Assembly: GCF_037126465.1 (NCBI RefSeq)
Contig: NW_026999295.1
Span: 62,001 to 126,000 of the forward strand
Source: Ornithodoros turicata
Taxonomy: Eukaryota; Arthropoda; Arachnida; Ixodida; Argasidae
Direction: 5' to 3'
Length of the DNA stretch: 64,000 nucleotides
The notes under the pieces were generated by a model. It ran no database searches. It was not told where the DNA came from and saw only the letters and a list, made by a program, of their open reading frames with translations. A program made the position numbers and the translations under genes. This document shows, piece after piece, positions 1 through 11,128 of the stretch (position 1 is its first letter; each line of letters begins with the position of its first letter).

Positions 1-600
1 TCCGATGTACTCTATTTGCAGGCGATCTGCACAACGACAGGGAGATAGAACGTTAGGTGAAATCGACTGTATGCTTTGTGCAGACGATACGTCATATGTA
101 TCTACACTACTTTACATAGGTATCCTGCCATCCTGTTTTCTGGAACGATATTTCTTGCAGGTTGAGCGTGTATGACGCAGCGGCCTCCAGCAAGAGAAAC
201 GCAAGCACCGTGTTCAATGTGTTGGGGACTCTTGCTCGACATGACAACGCTTCGAAGTGCTTTTTCGGAAACGGACAAGTTGGATCGGAAATAAGGAACT
301 AGGTGTGCTCTTTTTCGTTGTTGTTCACCGCTCGATGATTACCAGTTTTGTGCCCCCGTGAGTTCAGCGCTCAGGTATGTTGATGATAAATGGATATGCG
401 TTGAAAGGTAAGTACTCCGGAGTGGTGAATAAAATGCTTCTTGCTGCTATCTTCTGTTTCGTGAGGGTTCTTGTCGGTACTCATCTGCCACAGGCATGAA
501 GCGCTCTCTTTGCAGAACATTTCAGAAACCAAAGACTGCTGCATTTTCAAGATTGTCATTACCAGCATCAATGCAGCTCTCATGTCAAAATCAGCATCAA
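1..600. other. intergenic, nothing recognised
   Basis: Short open frames occur on both strands but none shows a recognisable domain or a codon pattern I would trust. I see no clear repeat until the TGATGTTAACATCA motifs that begin near position 638. Confidence 0.4.
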
Positions 601-637
601 GACAACTATGATGGTTGCATCAGCCAGGGCAGCTCTG

Positions 638-813
638 ATGTTAACATCATCATCAGAGCAGCTGTGATGTTAACATCAGATCTGATGTGATTTGGGACGC
701 TGTCTTGATGCTAACATCAGCTGATGTTAACATCAGCGTCTGAGCGGCTCTGATGTTAACATCAGGTGGTGTTAGCATCAAGCCAGTGTCCCAAATCACA
801 TCAGACCTGATGT
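638..813. mobile_element. palindromic foldback element (MITE-like)
   Basis: Positions 673-813 form an imperfect palindrome centred near 743. The outer arm ACATCAGATCTGATGTGAT at 673 is matched in reverse complement by the sequence ending at 813, with few mismatches. The 14-base perfect palindrome TGATGTTAACATCA or a close variant recurs several times from 638 to 768. The right edge abuts, and appears to interrupt, the non-LTR retrotransposon relic that starts at 815. No transposase is encoded. A non-autonomous foldback transposon is the simplest reading; I could not identify target-site duplications. Confidence 0.6.
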
Positions 814-814
814 C

Positions 815-1835
815 GCTTTTTTCAATAGGGAATCTTCGCCGTATTCCAGTCCTGCGGTATGGCAGAATCTTGGAGTGACTGAGTAAATATGCAACATAGA
901 ATCTTGCTGGAAATATGGAAATAGACCTCGTGTTGTATAGAACCTTCGGGTTAACAGAGTCCGGACCAGCACTTGACGACAGCTTAAGCGACCCAATGAT
1001 TTTACAAATGCCATGGGTGCTGATATGAATGGGGACCATAGGTACTGATAATGGAGTTTGGGTGTACCCGTTATCGGTGTTGAAAACGGATGAAAACAAG
1101 GAAGCGAAAGCGTTGGCGCAGTCGTTGTCGGCGGGTGCCAGTTAGACTGATAAGGTGGGATTTTGGTGGAGATAAAATTTTCCAAAATTGTTTTGGTTTA
1201 TTCGTCAAGAGAGACGGGAGGTCAATGGTAAAGAACTTACGTTTCCCTTCCTTGATCGCCTGTATTCCCGTTCACAGTAGTGAAATTTAGCCCATGATAC
1301 GTCGTCACCAAGACACTTTGCCTTCCTGAATAAACGCTTTTAATTGGTTAGCAGGATTTTAAGACTTTTCATGAACCAAGGATTATGATAATAAGATTTC
1401 ACTCTTATCGTTGGAGCATTGTACTCGGTAAGCTAGTTTATGTTGTCACGAAAGAGGGACCAGTTATCCTCAATGGAGTGAGGCAAGGTGTCATGAAAGT
1501 AATTTTCGTACAGAGCATAACGACCCTCGTTGATGGCTTGGAAGTTAGCTCGAGCATAGTCGTATATGATTTTATCGTTGAATTTATGAACCTTTGGACT
1601 ACTTGAAGAGATATCTTAGAAAATGGCCTTGTGGTCACTGAGACCATCAGTGACATGCACAGAAGTGATGTGCTCAGGATGGGAGCTTAAAACCAAGTCA
1701 AGGGTTTACTGCGTGGCTTGAGTTATTCGGGTAGGATGTGGAACGACATGCGATAGATTAAATGTAAGGCATAAATCCACAAACAGTGTCTCTTGTGAAC
1801 TTCGAGAAAGATTGCCGTGGATGAAGTCCCAATTT
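815..1835 (-). pseudogene. non-LTR retrotransposon relic (endonuclease end to RT start)
   Basis: Read on the minus strand in several frames, this stretch shows the end of an apurinic-type endonuclease domain and the beginning of a reverse transcriptase. Visible pieces are a hydrophobic strand then GLSDHKAIF near 1630-1650, a basic linker with KRLFRKAK near 1330, and SSSAGPDSVNPKVLYNT near 930-980, which is the early fingers region of CR1/Jockey-type reverse transcriptases. In-frame stops and frameshifts interrupt it repeatedly, and catalytic YxDD and RNase H regions are absent, so it is dead and truncated. The 3' side stops where the palindromic element at 673-813 begins, suggesting insertion of the latter. 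The clade (CR1, L2 or Jockey) is uncertain. Confidence 0.7.
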
Positions 1836-1965
1836 ATTGACCGTATATGTATCAGCGTATATTGAAGGTATATATTACTGTTTATGTACCAGGGCAGATT
1901 TCAAGCTTCCTGAGCGCGCACAGACGGTGATCTCAGTTGTCTCGCGACGTAACAGACTGAGAAAG

Positions 1966-2245
1966 ACACCGGCTGTCACACACACAGACATCCCGAAGGC
2001 TGTGCCCATCTTTGTTGATGCACCCACGAATCCACAGGAAGACTGCCGAAGCTCTCCCACTCGTATTAAGTACCTTCGCTTGAACTGCAAACAGTTTGGT
2101 GCACACTCCACAAAACGAGAACAGCTGATTGCTGATTTCATGGGCGCGGCCATGCGAGCCGAGAAGCACAGTTCAACAGGGGAGCAATTTTAGGTAAGCT
2201 CGAACGTGGCGCCAGTCGTCGGTGCAACAATTTCCAGAGTGAACC
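1966..2245 (+). repeat. interspersed repeat, copy A of inverted pair
   Basis: This segment is strongly similar, in reverse complement, to 4070-4330. Both carry an open frame containing KREQLIADFMGAAMRA, preceded by a conserved LNC.QFG.HS stretch. The similarity begins around the CACACAGACATCCCGAA motif and ends near the CAACAATTT motif. The two copies flank a 1.8 kb interval that includes a SINE. They could be terminal repeats of one element or independent copies of one family; I do not recognise the peptide. Confidence 0.55.
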
Positions 2246-2550
2246 AAGCTCGATCAGCTCAGATAACGCCTTTTTCATTCTTTTTGCTTTTTAGTATTTT
2301 TTATCATTATATATATTCATTTCCAATTATAATTCCAATTCCAGCTCAACGGCTCTGCGCGCTGACACTAGTGCAACGTAGAGTCAATAAATCTCTCGCT
2401 TCCTCGCTTCCCTAAGGAGAAGAGTACTTGAAGTATATTCGTGTTTTGTGATTCCTTTTTCCCTCTCTACGTTCCAGAAACATACGGTTTCCGAGCCAAG
2501 ACAATATAGTTGCGAGCGCAGTTGACATACAGAAGTATCCCGTACCGTTA

Positions 2551-2570
2551 AGACCCCCCCCCCCCCCCCC
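2551..2570 (+). repeat. poly-C tract
   Basis: A run of about 20 C residues. Similar C or G runs occur at 3697-3710 (G), 9125-9139 (C) and 22351-22368 (C). Such tracts are prone to slippage and sequencing error. Confidence 0.8.
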
Positions 2571-2774
2571 AAACGTGGTTGCCACGGTTTGGGTTTGCCC
2601 CATTTGCATGTCAAAATTCAGGGATGGAAGTTTTAATACACGTACGTGTTTCAAAATTTTTAAACGTGGTGTGGATTTTCACTAGGACAGTCTCCCATAT
2701 GGGTATCTGGCTTTTGTTCAAGACGTCCTTATTAGAGTTAATTAATGAATTTAATTGATTAGTCATCCTTACTA

Positions 2775-3074
2775 CCAGCGGCATGGCCGAGTGGGCTAAG
2801 GCGTCCGCTTGTTGGCGGTAACCAAGGTCGTGCTGTAGACTGGGAGGTGGTGGGTTCGAATCCTACCGCCGGCTGTGCTGTCTGAGGTTTTCCCTGGGTT
2901 TTCCGAAGTCTTTCCAGACGAATGTCGGCACAGTTCCCTCTGAAGTCGGCCCAGGACGCATACTAATCCACCTGTCCCCCACTCCTTCCTGCTGTCCTCT
3001 CTCCGTCTGTCCACCTCTGTACGCCGCTCATAGCCACAGTTGCTTCGCGGCGCTAACACCCAATCAAAAAAAAA
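2775..3074 (+). mobile_element. tRNA-derived SINE with A-tail and target-site duplication
   Basis: The 5' part resembles a type II (serine/leucine-like) tRNA with a long variable arm. It has an A box GGCCGAGTGGGCTAAGG near 2785 and a B box GGTTCGAATCC near 2852. A tRNA-unrelated body follows with GAGGTTTTCCCTGGGTTTTCC, ending in a run of ten A residues. A perfect 14 bp duplication AGTCATCCTTACTA lies on both sides (2761-2774 and 3075-3088), so the insertion is full length and fairly recent. RNA polymerase III would transcribe it and a LINE would supply mobilisation. Architecture and body match the tRNA-derived SINEs I know from ticks (Ruka-like); the family name is from memory, not from a search. 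Confidence 0.88.
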
Positions 3075-3088
3075 AGTCATCCTTACTA

Positions 3089-4069
3089 GTAATTATAGTC
3101 TTTCTTGGAAAAGATACGCACCCGTAGAACTCAACTGTGAAAATGACGTGCTCTCGCGACTTTTTTTTATAAAAGTTTGTCCAAGCTGAAACACACACAC
3201 ACACAATAAGCGGGGTGCCACAAACGCATACTTCGTGGTCGTAGCCATTTTTAATTGAGATTTTTTAAAATAAAACAACTAGGACTACGTATACATTATA
3301 GTTTCGCACTTCCGCGTACGCGAGTGGAGGAAAACCTTATCTGCAAGGTATTTTGGCATTCTAATTTCCATAATTCACTAAGATGTATTTTTTTGTGTGC
3401 TGTTTTTCTTTCTTTCGAGAAAGAGAAAGAGCAGAATTGCTGGCAATCGGTTTAGATATGAGATGAATCCTTCATCTATAATATGCTTCAAATTATTATC
3501 CACAGAGTTGACATTTGTTTTTAGTGCACCGTTTCAGATTTTCCATTATGGAGATACCTCGCTCGCACTAACTCGGAAGTTGGCAAGGGGAAGCGAGCCC
3601 TAACCTAACCAAACCTGAAGGAGGGCACTGCGGGACATGGAGTTAGAGATTGAGAAGTACGGCATTTTGAAAGAGGTCCTCGGAGGGAAAATTCGGGGGG
3701 GGGGGGGGGGCAGAGCCAGCACCGTGAAAACTCGAGGAGCGATGGACTGTTCCCCCTGCCCCCACATTCCGATTGATACCGAAACTAACCAGCAGCAGCT
3801 TTCCAAGGTAGGGCTGCGGAACGAACCGACAACAGTAAAAAACAATAAAGAAAAAAGAAAAAAAAAACAGGAAGGAAGCGCAAAGAATGTATATTCGCTT
3901 GAACCGCAACGGGTCAAAAAACAGTGCAAAGACGTTTTTCTTGTGCCGGTCATCGGCGTTTAGCAGCCTTTCTGAACCGTGATGTGTATTACAGGCCCAG
4001 ATAATGACAAATGAGCAAGCAAGCATCCTCGCTGCTCACTTTTTGTTCACTTTACGTCGTTTGAAGTGC
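3089..4069. other. intergenic, low-complexity tracts only
   Basis: The stretch contains a short CA microsatellite near 3189-3206, a G run near 3697-3710 and a purine-rich stretch near 3840-3875. No open frame shows a recognisable domain. Confidence 0.4.
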
Positions 4070-4330
4070 AAATTGTTGCGCCTACCACTAGCGCCACATT
4101 CGCGTTCAAATTGCTCCTCTGTTGAACTGTCCTTGTCGGCTCGCATGGCCGCGCCCATGAAATCGGCAATCAGCTGTTCTCGTTTTCTGGAGTGTACACC
4201 AAACTGTTCACAGTTCAAGGTACAGATACTTAAGCCGAGTGGGAAAGCCTCGGCGATCTTCCTGTGGATTCGTGGGTGCATCAACGAAGATGGGCACAGT
4301 TTTCGGGATGGCTGTGTGTTCGACAGCTGA
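4070..4330 (-). repeat. interspersed repeat, copy B of inverted pair
   Basis: This is the reverse-complement counterpart of 1966-2245. On the minus strand it keeps the same open frame, with LNCEQFGVHSRKREQLIADF followed by MGAAMRAD, despite many third-position differences. That is compatible with the peptide having been under selection before the copies decayed. The product is unknown. Confidence 0.55.
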
Positions 4331-5045
4331 TATCTGTGCCGTGAACTAACTTCTATTTTTTAAAAACAACTTACGTTGCAGTTGTAGCGTGATAGTTTTC
4401 TTGGTTTTGTCGCATATTGCGTTCACTTCATCTGCTTTTTCTTTTCGCCAAATTGTGTAACCCCCGCTTTGACTATTGCGGCCTCCCTAAGGTTCATGTG
4501 TCAGTTTTGGAAACACTGATATTGTTACATGTGACACATTGTTGTGTACTGCAGCCAGCTTCACTGTTTGACTGATAATTTGCACAGTTACTTCTTTAAT
4601 ATTCTTTGAATTACTTTCATCTGATACTGTACCATTAAATAGGATAGGAATCCATTATGGTTTAGAATTATTTTTCCTTTGCAATGTTCCCACACTGATT
4701 TTGGTGACAAGTTGTCTCTCATTAAATTCCGTTTGGGTTGTATTTCACACTGCTTACAGCATAATGTGAGAATGAGAAAATGTATGCTTCACATGTTATC
4801 AGCATCCTCTATAGCAACTGCTCCTGGGCTTCAAATCCAGAAACTACACACGAAAAAAACAACTGTAGAACAGACGACACATCAAAAAGGACACGACAAA
4901 GTGATTGGGACTGTGTTATGCTATACTTTTTTTTGTGTGCGTGTGTCTCTCTGGTTCTGCATTTTTGTGAACGTATGCCATGTTGCCGGCACCCTTGCCC
5001 TCTTGTCACAAAAACATCCTCAGACATAAAAATGCAGACAAAACA
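4331..5045. other. intergenic, nothing recognised
   Basis: AT-rich sequence without a recognisable gene. Small open frames near 4679-5049 lack domains or homologous copies in the window. Confidence 0.35.
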
Positions 5046-5048
5046 ATA

Positions 5049-5276
5049 GAGAACTCCAACTTAACATAACAAGAGAGAACAAAGATGGGGACACAGGAAG
5101 CTTCTAGAGTCTTGGCACATACGCAGTGACCCCTCGGTTTATAACAAAAACCGTGGCCCCTCCCCGACCGGTTGTGTAATCTCTCATTCAGTTTGGCACT
5201 GATGATGTCCGTCGCATGACGGATGAAACGTCTGAGTAAACCTTGTTATTTTGTTATGTTAAGTCGGAGTTCTCTA
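5049..5276 (+). mobile_element. putative Penelope-like element terminal fragment
   Basis: An inverted pair brackets this interval: GAGAACTCCAACTTAACATAA at 5049 and its near-perfect reverse complement ending at 5276. The interval contains a hammerhead-ribozyme-like core (see 5187-5243). Hammerhead motifs are a known component of Penelope-like element terminal repeats, so a degraded terminal fragment is the best guess. No reverse transcriptase remnant is seen next to it. Confidence 0.4.
5187..5243 (+). ncRNA. candidate type I hammerhead ribozyme, minimal stem III
   Basis: The conserved core CTGATGA lies at 5199-5205. A stem II follows, formed by GTCCGTC and GACGGAT around a GCAT loop, and then GAAAC at 5225-5229. 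The bases after GAA are A-C-G-T then C, which is a two-base-pair self-complementary stem III with cleavage expected after the C at 5232. Downstream TG and AAAC can pair with upstream CA and GTTT as a bulged stem I. This is the layout reported for hammerheads in Penelope-like retroelements, which are thought to act as dimers. The stem II closing pair is a weak wobble, so activity is uncertain. Confidence 0.55.
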
Positions 5277-5299
5277 CTTCATTGTCTAGTTATGCCATC

Positions 5300-6115
5300 T
5301 CCCGGCTTTTGGAGTATTTTTGCATAAAGATGCAGGTTGTGAGACGCACATAAACACTGCTTACATTGCTAACCTGTCTATCACAAGACATGTGAAAGGA
5401 TTGCCAAATTAAAATTCAGTAATACAAAAATCATTCTGAAATACATAATTCCAATAGAAGGGAGAGTAAACATAGGAATAACAGGTAAAGGTAAAGCACT
5501 GAAGTGTTGGCATTCTTCTGATGTGTATGATATACTGCTCTATTTAACCCATGACATATATGTTGTCAAACATTAACTTCTTGCATTCAACATCAAGATG
5601 CTGTACCTATTCCATCTAAGCGACTCGTCTCTACACGGACATGTGGCACACCATTTTGGCACAAAGATTTGATATCTCTGCTTGTTGGACCATATCAAGC
5701 AAATACTGTGAAAAAATAGTGTTACCTACATGACATACTGCATCTGCTGAGATATGTTACGGGAGAAATACTCCTGAAGCGATTCAAGGAAGTGCATACG
5801 AGTACATATGCTTTGCAAAGTTGTTCCAAAGTTTGAAGTATAGTTGTTACAAAGTATGTTCGTGTTGAATTGGCAAAGCATTAGTCATCTCATAAAAGAA
5901 AGTAGTGAGAAATGCGAAGCCGCAAGCATGCAGTGTTGCATGGCCATGTTCACAATGGGCAATGACGCTTTTCACTTTGCGTACCGCAGACTGACTATGC
6001 TCAACGGGTGGTTTGCAGTGTTTAAGATTGACGTAGGCCATGGCAACTACTGATGAACTTTGCAGAGTGTGCAATGATATCTTTTGTGAACGAGACAAAC
6101 CTCAATATATTCCCA
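5300..6115. other. intergenic, nothing recognised
   Basis: No recognisable coding or repeat structure. A 69-residue frame at 5844-6053 may be upstream debris of the retroelement relic that follows, but I see no reverse transcriptase motif in it. Confidence 0.35.
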
Positions 6116-6119
6116 CGTA

Positions 6120-6372
6120 ATTTTGATCTTACAATTAATTGAGTTGAGGGTTTCAGGTATTTAGGTGTGCACCTCTCTTCTGATATTTAGTGGAAATCAC
6201 ACAGTAGTTTCGCATCCTCTCAGCCTCTTAAGAAAATTGTCTTCTTGAAGTGGACACGAAAACTACCTTTCGCAGACAGTACGCTGCTGGCATACAAAGT
6301 CCTTGTAAAAAGTGCCTTAGAAACGGTACAAATGACATCATACTGTCCATCATAAAAACAAATGACATCGCA
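6120..6372 (+). pseudogene. non-LTR reverse transcriptase tail relic
   Basis: In the plus frame starting near 6144 the translation gives FRYLGVHLSSDI, an in-frame TAG, then WKSH. Further on come KKIVFLKWTRKLPFAD and LLAYKVLVKSALE. This is the thumb region of CR1/Jockey-type reverse transcriptases, where YLGV.L..D..W..H and a later LAYK.LV.S.LE are characteristic. Catalytic motifs upstream are missing and the frame holds a stop, so it is a short dead fragment. Orientation is opposite to the relic at 815-1835, so they are independent insertions. Confidence 0.65.
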
Positions 6373-6419
6373 CTGTTCAACAGAGCCACCAATTTGGTAC
6401 AGTTGAGCTACGCTCAAAG

Positions 6420-7328
6420 CTAGGGGGGACGAGTTCGCGTCTAAAAGGCACGGTCTTGAGGGGATTACGGTGGTCTCTGAGAGAGCACGCGACTTTCGTT
6501 CCTACTTTTATTTAAGAGGAGGCAGCGAACAAGTGCCCATTCGTGGATCCCAGCCCTACCCTTCCGATTTGTTTCGGTTTCAGTCTGTCTACCAACGTCA
6601 TGATTATATTTATATTTTGTTGAGTTTCTTACGTGCTGTCCGGGACATGTATGTAGGTAGGTATGCCAAGAAATTTTTTTTATTATTAACCTTTTTTGTA
6701 GTTTGAATCCCTGAAAAACCATTGCACAGCACCAGAACACAAAGGCTACATAATGAACCAGTTTCACCAACCTTTTCAGCATCTGAACAGTCATTAAACT
6801 ATCTGCTTCACTAAAGGAGTTATTACTGAACTATTCACCGCATCACCGATGTAAACAAAGAAGTGTCTGTTAAGTTCAAGAATTGGCAACCCTTGATATT
6901 GGTTCAGTTAACTAGAGTTGGTGAAACCGGGCCTATGGAAGTCACCGAAACATTGATCACATCACAAACCAAGTTTTACAAACCAAAGTTTGTAAAAAGA
7001 TTTGAGTGCTAGCATGAAGTTTTGGCAATTGTGAGTAGCATTTTAACTGCTGCCTATGTAGCTGGAGCATAATTACGAGCAATTCAGAAAAATTAGTACA
7101 AAATTTGAGGGTGCTCTACTTTATCTTCCTCTGCATGGTACTAAAAACTGTGACGATTCCAAGTGCTCATCCCCTTGGCCCAGATTCTGCAGCAGATTTA
7201 TCAGCCATTTGTGTTCCTATTTGTGGTACTGTGGCAAACTAGCCACTCCACCCACATACCAACATTCCTGGGTTACACATAACATGAAGTTGAAGTGTAT
7301 ACGAAGAGGGAGTCAAGTCCTGTACATC
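6420..7328. other. intergenic, nothing recognised
   Basis: No recognisable gene or repeat; short open frames on both strands near 6465-6794 overlap one another and carry no motifs. Confidence 0.35.
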
Positions 7329-7753
7329 ACATAAACAACATACAGAAACCGACACTGAAGATTTGTGTTTAAGTTTAATTTGTACAAGCTTTCGCGTGGA
7401 GGTCCACGCTTCCTCACACTGTTAAAACAGAACTTCACCACATAGCACGCTTCTATCCAACCATCATTCCGAATGACATCATTCTGTGTCCTGATTTGTT
7501 CAAAACAGGGGGGAGGCGCATATCTGGGACAAGCATAATGTGTCTCATATAGGCGCCTCCTTCCAGTTTCAACAGATCAATGCACAGAATGATATCATTC
7601 GGAATGATGGTTGGCTAGGAGCGTGCTATGTGGTGAAGTTCTGTTTTAACAGTGCAGGTAGGACCTGAGGAAGCGTGGACCTCCAAGCGAAAGCTTCTAC
7701 AAATTAAACTTAAACAAAAATCTTCAGTGTCGGTTTCTGTATGTTGTTTATGT
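7329..7753. mobile_element. 425 bp foldback transposon (MITE)
   Basis: The sequence is nearly a complete palindrome centred at 7541. The left end ACATAAACAACATACAGAAAC at 7329 is matched by the reverse complement at the right end. Pairing continues through AAGCTTTCGC..GGAGGTCCACGCTTCCTCA, CATCATTCCGAATGA and GGAGGCGC in the centre. Arms are about 200 bp with some mismatches and small gaps. It encodes no protein. A degraded half copy lies near 29548-29625, showing it is a dispersed family. RNA transcribed through it would fold into a long hairpin. Confidence 0.8.
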
Positions 7754-7759
7754 AAAAGG

Positions 7760-10550
7760 TAGTTATAAGAGTGGTTTAAACCACCTCGCAGAAGTTGCAG
7801 ATGTTCATCAACTTTATTTTGAGATGGACAGGGAGTTTCATTGCCTGGGGCAATACTCTACCCCATAGCTGCTTGTGGTGTGAGGAAGGAAATAATGTCC
7901 CATGGAGTCCAAAATTGCCAAAAGAGCTTTGAGAGCAGGCATTCGTGGGCTCGATTTAGCCATAAGCCAAGCAACTTTATCTGAAAATGGCAGTTTGAGT
8001 TTGGAAAGCTTGGTAGTGTGGGCAGTGACACAGAATATACTCTGGGTGTTCTACAGCACTGCAGTGACAGTATCTGAGAGAGTCAACTTGCCTCAGATGG
8101 TAATGACACTGGGCTGTAAATGCCCCATTGAGTCACAGTGCACCATCTTGGCGAGAAGTGTTTTGTAGCATCCAAAAACCAAGCTCTGGGTCAACATTGC
8201 TCAGTAGAGACGGGAGGAAAATGTCAGTTGTCCATTGACAGGAAGAATATTTATACAATCCATTGATGTGTTGGTGAACGACATCTGCTGTCTACATGAC
8301 CACTAAGAGTCCTTTGCTATCTTTCACTGTGATTTAATTAAACACCTCCCTCATGTGACGGTGTTCCCGGCACAGTTTTACCTTGCTGAACCACTTTTCG
8401 CGGCTTTTATCAAACATAACATTAGCGGTTCTTCGTAGGCTGAGGCCGAGGAATGCAAGGGACGTTTACATGATGTTTACGTGATTACCGTCGTGAGAAA
8501 TGGTCGACACAGCAGTTTTGCGGTACGTTTTATATGTTGCTCATCCTGGACATTTTTCGCTACCCGATTTCCTGTCCAAAACAGCTACGACTGCATCAAT
8601 GTCACTTCACCCATGAATTCCTTCATGAGTTGCACGCGCGTGTTAGCACACCAAGTCGTTACGCGTCTGAAGAATAAATACCCGACGAAATCGGCAGAAT
8701 AAACATAAGCTTTATTTGAGCTTGCAGTGATTATCTTTTTTATGCAGCAGATCCCGCAACACAATACGGCTCCGTCGTTACTCCATTTTCTCAAATAGCC
8801 TCGTCCTCAATGGTAGCCGAACGGCCGAACCGCTGAAGCGTTGTTTTCCTTGTATTCATACGCGTAGTTATTTACGCCTGTAACTTAATTAAATTAATGA
8901 ATAATTGAGAGATGCATGCTGAATACGACACAGAATTGCATAAAGACTCCTTATTCTGGAGTGTGACCTTCTTAAACGCCGATTTTCTCACGTAAAACAC
9001 TGGACTACATAGACCCATTGTGATTTATTTTCACAGCTTGGATTTCAAAGGATTGGAATTTGAAGGGTGGATTTCTTAGCGTGGATTTCAAAAGTTTTAT
9101 TATTAAAAGTGCGTAACAGGGTACACCCCCCCCCCCCCCATGCAAGCCCCTTCGAAAGGGACGCGTATGTTCGCAGAGTTGAAATTTTTGGACTGAGCGC
9201 AGCATGAAATGCCAGTCGTTGCCCCGGTAACCGCGCCGCCGCGAGCTACTCTTACTTGACTTCCCGTGGTCGACTTCACCTATTCGGCTTCACGTAGTCG
9301 ACCGTTTCCCGTAAAGCAAACCCGCAAAAGTGCGGACGTGAATTGCAAACCCGTGCGTCCGTCATACAGGAACGCTAAACTGATGGACGGACGTATATAC
9401 CTCTCGCAGAAGAAACGTCACTGTGACGTAGTGATTACGCTGACAGACATACCGAAAGAGAAACGGCACAGGTGGAGAACACCGGCCTTTCACAAAGTCG
9501 TATTTCTTCACAAAGGTCACGTGTCACTTCTTTGTATTAGTGATACACACAAATGAGGTCACGTGGCCTTTCATGTCTTCGTTCGCGTTCCCAGTCCACC
9601 GCTGAAAGAAAAGAAGGCTTTACCCCACGGTTTGCATAGTCTGAAAGTCGATGTCGTAATCCTGTCCGGAATGTGGTCTGTTATTACGACTTAGTTCGCG
9701 CTTGCTTTGTATTGAGATACCCTGTGCACTATGTGAGAATCTCGTGCCCCTGTAGCTCCAGAAGGTGCAAGAGCTCACTAGCGACCTTTAGGAAGGGCTA
9801 CCGAAAAGACAGGGATACTGGTAGAATGGAACAGAACAAGGCTATACAACTAATAACACGTAAGGTATTACAACAACAACAACAAAAAAAAGAATCCTAC
9901 AATACGAGAAGCCACATTTACGCATGGCATTCTTGTAACTTAATGATTTTTTGCTATGTGGTTCCACTCTAGCGCGTTGGCGGCGCTGTTGTGCCACCTG
10001 ACGTCATTTGTTTGTGTAGAGGGAGAGGTCTATTGAAACATAATAGTGCTTACCAGACATTAGATGGGACAAGACGCATTGCTGGTAGTGACGCAAAACT
10101 ATCGATGAATTGAGTATTGATACTAACTTTTTTTTTCAAACAATCAATAGTGTCATGTAACTACCGATTCTCAGCTATCGATAGTACTTTTGTTTTTCCT
10201 TACTACCGATAGCTTGGCTCTCAATGTCGATGATTTTGTTCCGGTATTCGTTTCCGCAGTGGCAGAATGACAACGAAAACGTGCGACACAAGCTCTTTCC
10301 GTTCATCCGTAATGTATGGATGATGCACTGCAAGAAGCGAAAGAGAGAGAGAGATTATGTGTTTAATGGCACAAAGTCCAAAGAGCGCCAGAACTATGGT
10401 GAGCGTGTGGGAGATGATGATGAGAGAAAGAGAGGAGGAGGACGATAACAAGTGAGTCCTGCAGTTAAAAGCTATCTGCAAATATGTGCGATGAGATGAT
10501 CCAGGATGAGAGATTTACAGGATGAGTTAGGTGGCAAAGGCTAAAAGCGG
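7760..10550. other. intergenic, small low-complexity features only
   Basis: I find no gene. The stretch contains a C run near 9125-9139, a CAA repeat near 9871-9885, a GA run near 10340-10355, and a cluster of TATCGAT/TACCGATA motifs at about 10098-10215 that may be an old MITE end. The 88-residue frame at 7902-8168 has no recognisable domain. Confidence 0.35.
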
Positions 10551-10573
10551 AGCAATGCTGACTACGTCTACAT

Positions 10574-11128
10574 CTACATCTGACCAAGTAACCGACACAT
10601 GATGAGAAACTGGATAACATTATCAAACGGCACAAGAGGAGTATCACCCAGTAGAAGGGCTGGGTGGAGTTGGACATGGTATCTGTAGAATGCGGTGAAA
10701 TACTGTTGATATTGGTGTTCGAAGTGAGGGCAGGATGTCACTAAGTGCAAGACAGTCAACGTGTCACCGCAGTGCACGCAAACTGGCGGATCCTGACCTC
10801 TTAGTAGGTGATGATGCGTGAGCCATGTGTGTCCAATCCTCAATCTTGCGTACAGAACTTCGGAGGAATCTGTTGATGTGTTCAGTCCGATGCGGGGCGA
10901 AACCGTGTGGCTGTGTGACGTGTAGCTTGTTATTTTCTTCCATGTCCTACTCCTGCTGCTACAGTGTGTAGACAGCTCTCTTAGTACTGGCAGGATGTCT
11001 TGGTACGGTAGTCCTAGAGCTGACTCCTCCTGCGCCAACGCTCGCCGCGCCTCACGGTCAGCTCGTTCATTCCCCGGGATCCCAGTGTGGCTGGGGAGCC
11101 AGCAGAGACAGATCGAAAGGCCTCGGGC
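10574..11128 (-). pseudogene. non-LTR retrotransposon 3' end: RNase H tail and zinc knuckle
   Basis: The minus-strand frame opens with the RNase H signature WLPSHTGIPGNERAD near 11050-11100, containing the last catalytic-region Asp. It continues through LRIGHTWLTHHHL to a cysteine/histidine cluster, CVHCGDTLTVLHLVTSCPHF, near 10730-10790. RNase H followed by this knuckle is the C-terminus of I/R1-type non-LTR retrotransposons. The stop is at 10574-10576. Just beyond it lies the AGATGTAGATGTAGACGTAG repeat (minus strand, about 10563-10582), typical of the simple-repeat 3' tails of these elements. The 5' side ends abruptly at about 11128, where a GGTTCGG-rich hAT-like end begins. The frame itself is open over 185 residues, so decay is modest. 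Confidence 0.8.
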
